A stretch of DNA of 64,000 nt from Ehretia macrophylla (taxonomy: Eukaryota > Streptophyta > Magnoliopsida > Boraginales > Ehretiaceae), in NCBI GenBank assembly GCA_037974665.1, contig CM075778.1:8049001-8113000 (forward strand), written 5' to 3'. Positions 57,096-64,000 of this stretch are shown in pieces (positions within the stretch are counted from its first letter, which is position 1; every line of letters begins with the position of its first letter). Both the position numbers and the translations under genes were made by a program. The notes beneath the pieces are model-generated. The model worked only from the letters and a program-made list of their open reading frames with translations. It was not told the DNA's origin and made no database searches.

Positions 57096-58560
57096 ACCCC
57101 CTCGCTTTCGACCATGGTTTTCCTTCCAATCGGCCACAATTGCGCTTGAGATGTGATATGCGTATAATGGAATAAAGATGCGAGAATTTCATGTACATTG
57201 AAATAGGGGAATAAGACATCCAGGTCCCCAACTTTTTAGTATTGGGACACTTAGGTCCTTGAGTTTTTAAAAATCTCTTGGGAGGTCCTTGAACAAAGGA
57301 TATTTTGATCTTTTAAAAATAATTAAAAAAAAAAAAAGACATGTTAATTTAAAACTAACCTCATAAATTTAATAAATTATACAAATACCCAAAATAATTA
57401 AAAACATAACCCCAAAAAATCAACAAATTACAAACTCATTTTAACAATTCCAACCCACCACCACCACCACCACCATCACCATCACCACCACTATCACTCC
57501 TGCTAACACAATACCATATTAACAAACCCACAACTTTATCACCAACTCTACCACATACCATATGTATATACAAACTAATCTATACACACCTTGAACAAAA
57601 AGAAAAACTAATCTATACACACGTTAAACCAAAAAACAAAAGCTAATCTATACACACATACAGACCCACATAGATTCATGGCTTGGGGGTTAGTCGTTGT
57701 GGGTGGGGTTGTAGCGGGTTAAGGGTTGGGGTAGGGAGGTTGAGACGGGTTGAGAGGGTGGGGTGTGAGGATGTGATTTTTTGGGGGGGGGGTTGTTAAT
57801 GTGTAGTTGATGGTGGAGTTGGTGTTGGTGGTCGAATTTATGTTGTGGTTGACATTAGAGTTGGATTTCTTTTTTTGGTTGAAGAGTTGGTGTTAATAGT
57901 GGTGGTGATTGTAGAGGTTGTCTTGGTGGGGTTTGAAATAGGTATGTGGTACAGTGATGGTGATGTTAAGGGTTGGATTGGAGTGTCAAATGTATGCAGT
58001 GGTGGTAATGGGTGATAATGATGGTGATGGTGATGTTAATGGAGTGTAGTGTGATGGAGTTGGTGGTATTAATGGAGAAGTTGTGGGTTTGTGTATGATG
58101 GGGTGAGTTTGTAATTTATTATATTTTTGGGATATTTTTTTATTTTTTTGGGATGGGTGTATAATATATTAAATTTATGAAGTTAGTTTAAAATTATTTT
58201 ATTTATTTTATTCAATTATTTTTAAAAAAAGAGACCAAATTATCCTTTCATCAAGGAGTTCTCAAGAGAATTTTAAAAACTCAGGGACCTAAGTGTCCCA
58301 ATACTAAAAGGTTGGGGACCTGGATGTCTTATTCCCTATTGAAATATGCTAGAGGTATACAAGGTAAGAGCTTATATACAAGTCATTAATATAATAATGA
58401 CTACTAACTCAAATAGTCTACAAGAGAACTAGTCCATTACAATAACTACTAACTCAAATCTAATCTAGTTCAGTACAAATAAAAACATATGTTAACAAAT
58501 GAAACCAAAATTCGTACTGGAACATCTTTCGGCCTACAGATTCCCCTAGGGGTCTAGGAT
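57096..58560 (-). pseudogene. F-box copy E: promoter and first codons only
   Basis: ATG at 57115 begins MVESEG, identical to copy C for about 18 bases, and then the sequence leaves the family. Upstream, 57116-57205 and 58338-58560 match the C promoter flank, separated by the Mutator-like element. The gene body is gone, so the promoter points into low-complexity DNA. Confidence 0.7.
57206..58337. mobile_element. Mutator-like element, 1132 bp, TSD ATTGAAATA
   Basis: Exact 9-bp repeats ATTGAAATA at 57197-57205 and 58338-58346. Terminal inverted repeats of about 100 bases start GGGGAATAAGACATCCAGG. The internal part has CCACCA and GGTGGTGAT repeats (57462-57490, 57780-58090) but no transposase. 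Non-autonomous. Confidence 0.9.
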
Positions 58561-59849
58561 TAATAAGCCTAAAACGAAAAGAAAAGTTGAACTTCAATTT
58601 AATTGCTTACATATTCTATAAGTTTTAATTATTTTCATTCATTTGCGCCATTATATCAAGCATATATCTGTCTGAGCGATGCTTTATCTTTGTTGTATTA
58701 GACTATAAGGCCTTTGAAAAACATGATTAAAAAATTAATTATTGAATACTCTTATTTTCAAATCACAAGGTTAAAAAATTTAATAAATTACAGTGAGAAA
58801 TTACTCATCAATATTTTAATTTCAATTTTGTTCGTCTTACGAATACAATAAAAATCATGTATATGTAAAAACTGCCCCATGAAAACTTTCACCAAATGTA
58901 AAAGGATTATGATAGTCAAAATCAAAATCAATATGGATTCCAAAAGGTTATTTAAAATTATGCTTTGTTTCCAAAATTATCTTGGTCTTAGAATTATGGT
59001 AGACAAAACCTGAAATAAGAGTTGAACAAACCAAAATAACTCTATAAAAAAAAAAAGGTGAAAGCTCATTTCTCCGCCTGGCATACTCTAACCAGTATAG
59101 AGGCCATAAATCGTCCTGAATGAATTGCCAACACTGGCTACTTCACGTCTCAGAGCCCTTTATCATAAAATTTATATGTTTCTAGGAGAAGAAGGAATTA
59201 AAGGTTGTTACGCAACTTGATAGTAGGCTAAGATCATTGTACGGTATGCATTTCCCCATTATAGTTGCTTGAACTCCTAGATTTCTTGACCTAGAGGAAG
59301 AACCTAACGTAATTTTTACCCTATTGATTGTACATTGGTTAATTTTCTTAAGAAAAATTTTCACTTTGAACCCCTAAAGTATAGGGATTGTGATTAGTAA
59401 CACTTCGAAAATTTTCACTTTCCACCCATAAAGTATAAGGATAAGTGGGGTGGTACTTAATTAATTCCCTCATATTTATTAATTTCCACTTAACCTCTGG
59501 ATCCAAAGTCAAACTATATAAGGCTAAAATACCATCAAAATCTCAGGTCCTTTTCTGTTCATTCCCTGTCTCCATTTTCTTTTATTTTTTTATCCTCTAC
59601 TTGTTAATTCCCCTTTCTTCTCTCCTGCCATTTACTCTTTCTTCTCTAAAACAATGGTTATTTGTACCATCTTCGACCTCCACCATATACCTAGATCTTT
59701 CTTCTTCTCTAAACAACTAAACACATCCAACTAATAACAAAAAAGGGTCACACACCAAAGTCAAATAAATCTTGTTTCATAGATTTTAAACATACCATTG
59801 GAGAAATTAAAATACATGCGCAGGTAAAAACATAGACACAATGAAACCC
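58561..59849. other. Intergenic, nothing recognised
   Basis: AT-rich. A pair of similar words (CACCCATAAAGTATA and CCCCTAAAGTATAGGG, 59365-59445) suggests an old repeat. No gene. Confidence 0.5.
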
Positions 59850-60154
59850 TCGCTATTCCACTAGGAGAATGAGCCATCTAGTGATGTAATTAATGAATGT
59901 TCGACAATTGGTAATTGAAAGAGTGTTTGGCGATTGATATGACTCGTTATAAAAGCAAATCAAAAGATTAAATTTGAGCAATACCTATGAGTCTGGAGAA
60001 TAGACTTGAGACTCATGCATGGTCAATTAGTGTTGTTGCAAATGTTTGGAGATTGGACTCTACTGTAATGTTATTGTCGATTGCATTCGACCATGAAAAT
60101 TACGTTTTTCTTTTCCCTCCTTGTTGAGGTGGTGGATGGATTGGATTTTCAATT
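59850..60154. repeat. 3' flank of F-box copy D, distal part
   Basis: Matches 21330-21560 and 49070-49730, and is continued at 62567 after the LTR element. Confidence 0.75.
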
Positions 60155-60651
60155 TGACGTGTTAAAAGAAAAATAAAAGAGGAAACCTGGGCTGGCAATA
60201 TATATATACTGAAGATAATAGAAGTTACCAAGAACGGTGACTCTTGAAGAGAGAAAGAATTATTGACTATATAATAAAGTCATGTGTTGAGAAATACAAT
60301 ATGAAAGTACCTATTTGTAGGTCTCATAACTTGGTGAACAAGAATAAAGAACTACTAATTAGGAGCATAACTTAATAAGAAAACCTAAAACCTATTCTAA
60401 TAAAGAAACTTGAATATTGCCTAAACTGTATCATAACATAAGGAATTATATTGAAACTCAGAAATAACAACCCCCCTCAAACTCAAGTTGGCCGAATGAA
60501 GACCAACTTGAGTTTGGTACCTGAATTGGTGAGGTGTCTTGGAAGCATTGATCAAAGTAGCTAAAAGAACATCCGTAAGAAAACGTTAATAAAAAATCAA
60601 GCGACGGTTGAGTGATCAACAAAATCATAAAGAACACAAAAAATTAAGATG

Positions 60652-60930
60652 GTGGCTAATCAAAGCCCATGAAGAACACAAACATAAATGGTAGTGGCTA
60701 ATACAATTTCCAGAGTCACGATGAAAATGTGAACATAGACTATAGATAATATCAGATGGTCTGAACATAATTGAGAGAAACGGTGGTGGCTAATGCAATT
60801 TGCAAAGCCATGATGAACATGAAAACATAGACCATAAATAACACCAGATGGTTTGAACAGAATCAAGATAAACAGTGGCTGCTAATACAATTTGCAGAGC
60901 CACAATGAACATGAAAAAGAAATGAAGGTG
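60652..60930. repeat. Tandem repeat, about 92-bp unit, inside the LTR element
   Basis: GTGGCTAATACAATTT-type starts at 60694, 60786 and about 60878, with a partial unit at 60652. Each unit has CATGATGAACATG and CAGATGG(T/G)TTGAAC-like words. Confidence 0.75.
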
Positions 60931-61244
60931 GCTGATAGAACTTTCAACATGAGGGTCTAAAAAATCTAGATAATTGTCTGACAGGTTAAAAGCTCAGATG
61001 AAGTTATTCAAAGTCCTAAACAAAGAGATACAATGATTCCAGATAATGGCAGCGATGGTAGTGGTAATAACAACATAACATTGACACAAGCTACTAGGAC
61101 AGTAGCTTAGATACCATGTTACAAAAAAAAAAAACATAGTGAGAAAATATATGTATATTGCAGACAATAGAAATCACCACAAACTGTAGCTCTTGAAAAG
61201 AGAAAGAAATAACGACTACATAATGAAATCTTGGTGTTACGAAA

Positions 61245-62369
61245 CATAGTTGTCGAATCGTGAATCGAAATATCATTTTTTTGAATCGTGAATTGAATCG
61301 AATCGTGAATCGTATCGATTCGGTCACAAATTTAAAATTAGTTGATATTTGACATATTATGTTTCCATGTCGTGTCTTGTTCTTTTTGTTTTTTCTTAAC
61401 CATATTTTAATGATCAACACCAAAGCCCTGTGTTAAGATAAAATAATTAAAGTCCAACCCATACTTCGACCGTAAATATCAATGTGATTCATGGTTAATG
61501 CATATAGGCATACACTGCTTTATTTGATAACAGAGACATCGTTTTTTGACCCAAAAAAAAAACAGAGACATCGTTTAAAAACAATTATGATCCCCAAACA
61601 ATTTCTGCATCACAATATCACACTTCATAAGTGCCCAAACTAGTGCAGCTGCTGTAAACGATGTCTCTGTTTTCTTCCAAGCAAACACAAGGCCATTAAA
61701 AACAAATATGTACACCATTAAAGTAAACCATTAAAACAAACCATTAAATGTTATCTTCCAAGCCATATATACCAAGTACTACAAAAAGACACATGGCAAA
61801 AAACAGGCAAGCAAAACTCACGACCATGGCTCTGCAAAAAAAAAAAAAAAAAAGTTGAAGCAAAAGCTAACTTCACTAACACGATCAGCTCATTTGAAGG
61901 TTTGAAGCAAGATTCTTCTTCACAGGCCAAGTTGAAGCAATCAGCTTTGTCTTCCTCTTTTTAGTAGTTAGACTTAGGGCTTTCTACTTGGGGATTATTT
62001 TTTGAATTGATAATTAAATATTGTTAAATGATAAATGATATTATATAATGGGCCTTTTTTATTTTATTTGTTCATCTTGTTAATATTGAGCTAATTTTAT
62101 TTTGCAAAACAATCAGCTACGAGTTTTTTTTTTTTATACTGAAGTGGGCATATTTTGTTATCTACTTTAAAATATTTTGAGCTTTTTTTTTTAATTTTGG
62201 CCAGAATCGCTAACGATTCAGTGAATCGTTCAATTCACTCAATTCGCTACGATTCACTACCAATTCACTTGCGATTCACGATTCTCCTATCTGATTCATA
62301 TAATTTTTTTAGTGAATCGTATCGAATCGTACGATTCGCATCGCGAATCGTACGATTCCGATTACACTG
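61245..62369. mobile_element. hAT-like element, family GAATCG, copy 4 (1125 bp)
   Basis: CATAGTTGTCGAATCG to CCGATTACACTG with exact 8-bp repeats TTACGAAA at 61237-61244 and 62370-62377. It is about 500 bp longer than the other copies because of extra sequence at about 61375-61595 and 61650-62110. Confidence 0.85.
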
Positions 62370-62566
62370 TTACGAAATACAATATGAGAGTGCATATTTA
62401 TAAGTTTCATAACTTAGAGAACAAAACAGAGAATTAGACTAATTAGGAAAATAACCTAATAAGGAAACCTAAAACCTATCCTAATGAAAAACCTTGCATA
62501 TTGCCTAAACTAGTACCATAACATAAGGATTTATATTGAAACTCAGAAATATCCTTTAACATGACA

Positions 62567-63106
62567 GTTGTGCTTCAATTAATTGTACCATAACTAATCT
62601 TATAGCACTATTATCAGTGATTTATAATCTAAAGTACCTTTGCATGTACTTTTTATATTTTGTTCTTTTTTCTTTTCCTCATATTGTTCTCTCAACTATG
62701 AGATAAAATTAAAAAAACACACATATTTGAAGATCTACGCCACAACCGTTTAAGAAAAAAAAAGTGAAAGCGGAACAAGAACGAGCAAGAAGCTAAAATA
62801 GAACATGTTTTACGTCAGCATTCATCTATTTTTCGTATCGTAAAAATTCATATATTAAATATCGAATCACACTTGTATTAAGTAAAAATTTTACTGGAAA
62901 GGGTGAGGGGTGCATATATATCACAATGCTCACAAAAGTAAACCTCAGACAAGAAAACTAAGGGAAATTAAATAAGAATATGTTGAAAGCAACAACGATA
63001 TGATATTATAGACAATGTATGACGAAGTGGTTGGTTTAGTAGCTGAGGATCAAGCAGAAACAAAGACTTTTCCTCGTTGCCTAAGTAGAAGGACGTTTGA
63101 TGGCCA
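62567..63106. repeat. 3' flank of F-box copy D, proximal part
   Basis: Matches 21570-22150 and 49750-50337. Confidence 0.75.
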
Positions 63107-63986
63107 TTACCATTTAAGTATAAAACTGACAAAATTTTCATCGTTGACCTTCTCAAATTAATCAATCTCAAAGCTTTTCAAGGAATGCCGCCAACATCTG
63201 ATATGAGTAGATCCACAACAATTCTTCTTCCTTTCTCTATTCATTAGCTCCTGGTGTAGGACTTGCATTTCAAGCACATGGTCACTTTACGAGTCATTAG
63301 AATATAAGGTAACGTGGTGCGCTAAACTCTTGCTATACATTAAATTAAGCTGACTTTGGGGTCTAAAAAGCATTGGCAACACTGAAAGCAAAAAAAGAAA
63401 GGTTTTTTTCTTTCTTTTTTTTTCTTAGGGGGTAAAGGAGATTAATACAGGATAAAGAATATGGAAAATTCTTCCATAAGTCATGTGGCAAATCTGTCAC
63501 AGCCACATGTCCAATTGCTATTCCATGAGACTAATTCACGTTAGTCTCTATCGTGCAGACATGTCATGTCAGAATGTCAAAAATTTTTATTTTTACTAAT
63601 TTGATCTTATATAGTTTTAAATAAATTACTATAATGCCCCAACTTATGACAGTTGATTGACATTTATCAACTAATTAAAATATTTTTTGTCCATGTGATT
63701 ATGACAGATTTGCCTTATGCCTCATGGAAGAAGAACCCAAAGAATATATGTCAAAGATGGATAAATATCTGCTCGGCAGTACCTCTTTGAATACTTTGTT
63801 TCATGATGTCGGTATCTCCCATGGATGACAACTCCAAAATAAGCCATCAATGAATGGGATGTACATTACTTGCTTCTTTTCTTGGAAACAACTAGATCCG
63901 GATGTGAATACACTCAGCTTCAAGTGCTTGACGTGGCAGGATTGAGGATCAAAAACACCTTTAAGTTGATCCACACGGAACTTGAC
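63107..63986 (-). pseudogene. F-box/LRR protein pseudogene, copy D (3' part)
   Basis: Exon 2 (63986-63783) is read as VKFRVDQLKGVFDPQSC and has TGA at 63801-63803 where B has GGA. The exon 3 region (about 63262-63107) has its acceptor moved by a G-to-A change (GCAAG for GCAGG) and a TAA inside (GATTAA for GAGCAA). Exon 1 lies beyond the window. Intron 2 lacks the solo LTR of A-C but has its own MITE. Confidence 0.75.
63463..63738. mobile_element. Mutator-like MITE, 276 bp, TSD AAAGAATAT
   Basis: Exact 9-bp repeats at 63454-63462 and 63739-63747. Ends GGAAAATTCTTCCATAAG and inverse of CATGGAAGAAGAACCC, sharing TTCTTCCAT and GGCAAATCTGTCA in the arms. In intron 2 of F-box D. Confidence 0.9.
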
Positions 63987-64000
63987 CTACATTAGTCAAA

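Larger units (their letters stand above)
60160..62561 (-). mobile_element. Coding-free LTR retrotransposon with nested hAT
   Basis: On the minus strand the 5' LTR is 62561-61117 (about 312 bp without the hAT) and the 3' LTR is 60469-60160 (310 bp). The primer-binding site TGGTATCTAAGC is at 61116-61105 and the polypurine tract TTTGAGGGGGG lies at 60470-60481. The 5-bp flanks TGACG (60155-60159) and TGACA (62562-62566) differ by one base. The internal 650 bases have tandem repeats and no gag or pol. It splits the copy D flank. Confidence 0.85.

Overview
This window is nuclear DNA of a flowering plant, most likely a eudicot. The evidence is AT-rich intergenic sequence, genes with short GT-AG introns, a plant F-box/leucine-rich-repeat gene family, a plant malectin-like LRR receptor kinase, and dense layers of plant-type mobile elements (Copia, LINE, SINE, TRIM, hAT, Mutator-like, Harbinger-like, CACTA-like, endogenous pararetrovirus). 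The species cannot be named from the sequence alone. Nothing bacterial, no CRISPR array and no phage were seen.

Layout. 1-6.7 kb: a decayed F-box/LRR copy (A, minus strand) whose upstream region took in LINEs and a SINE. 6.7-10.2 kb: a solo LTR, simple repeats and an old LINE fragment inside a segment that is duplicated at 26.6-27.9 kb. 10.2-15.2 kb: a degenerate full-length Copia element. 15.4-21.2 kb: a scrapyard of Copia pieces and endogenous pararetrovirus polymerase in both orientations; the minus copy is interrupted by a complete 582-bp TRIM. 22.1-24.4 kb: F-box/LRR copy B, the only gene here with a full open reading frame (525 codons in three exons). 25-28.8 kb: an hAT element, a CACTA-like fragment and duplicated flank. 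28.8-41.3 kb: one malectin-like LRR receptor kinase on the minus strand, in 13 reconstructable exons (about 897 codons), broken by at least three lesions and swollen by MITEs. 41.3-46.2 kb: intergenic, MITEs and a duplicated receptor-kinase 3' flank without the gene. 46.8-49 kb: a TRIM-like element and two head-to-head hAT copies. 50.3-53.3 kb: F-box copy C (broken, with a foreign GC-rich insert in intron 1). 53.5-57 kb: CACTA-like DNA with a nested LINE. 57.1-58.5 kb: a promoter-only F-box remnant (E) split by a Mutator-like element. 60.2-62.6 kb: a coding-free LTR element with a nested hAT. 63.1-64 kb: the 3' part of broken F-box copy D, running off the window.

How it fits together. Five F-box units, all on the minus strand, share coding sequence, introns, promoter and 3' flank, so they are tandem segmental duplicates. 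One is intact, and the others died by different routes. The receptor kinase is probably a non-functional relict. Mobile-element boundaries are unusually well preserved (target-site duplications of 5, 8, 9, 3 and 16 bp, and two empty sites in paralogous copies), so the order of events can be read. I found no convincing previously undescribed system. The most useful signals are the F-box birth-and-death array, several splice-site events in the receptor kinase, and small non-autonomous LTR and hAT families. All calls come from reading the sequence by eye; no database search was run.
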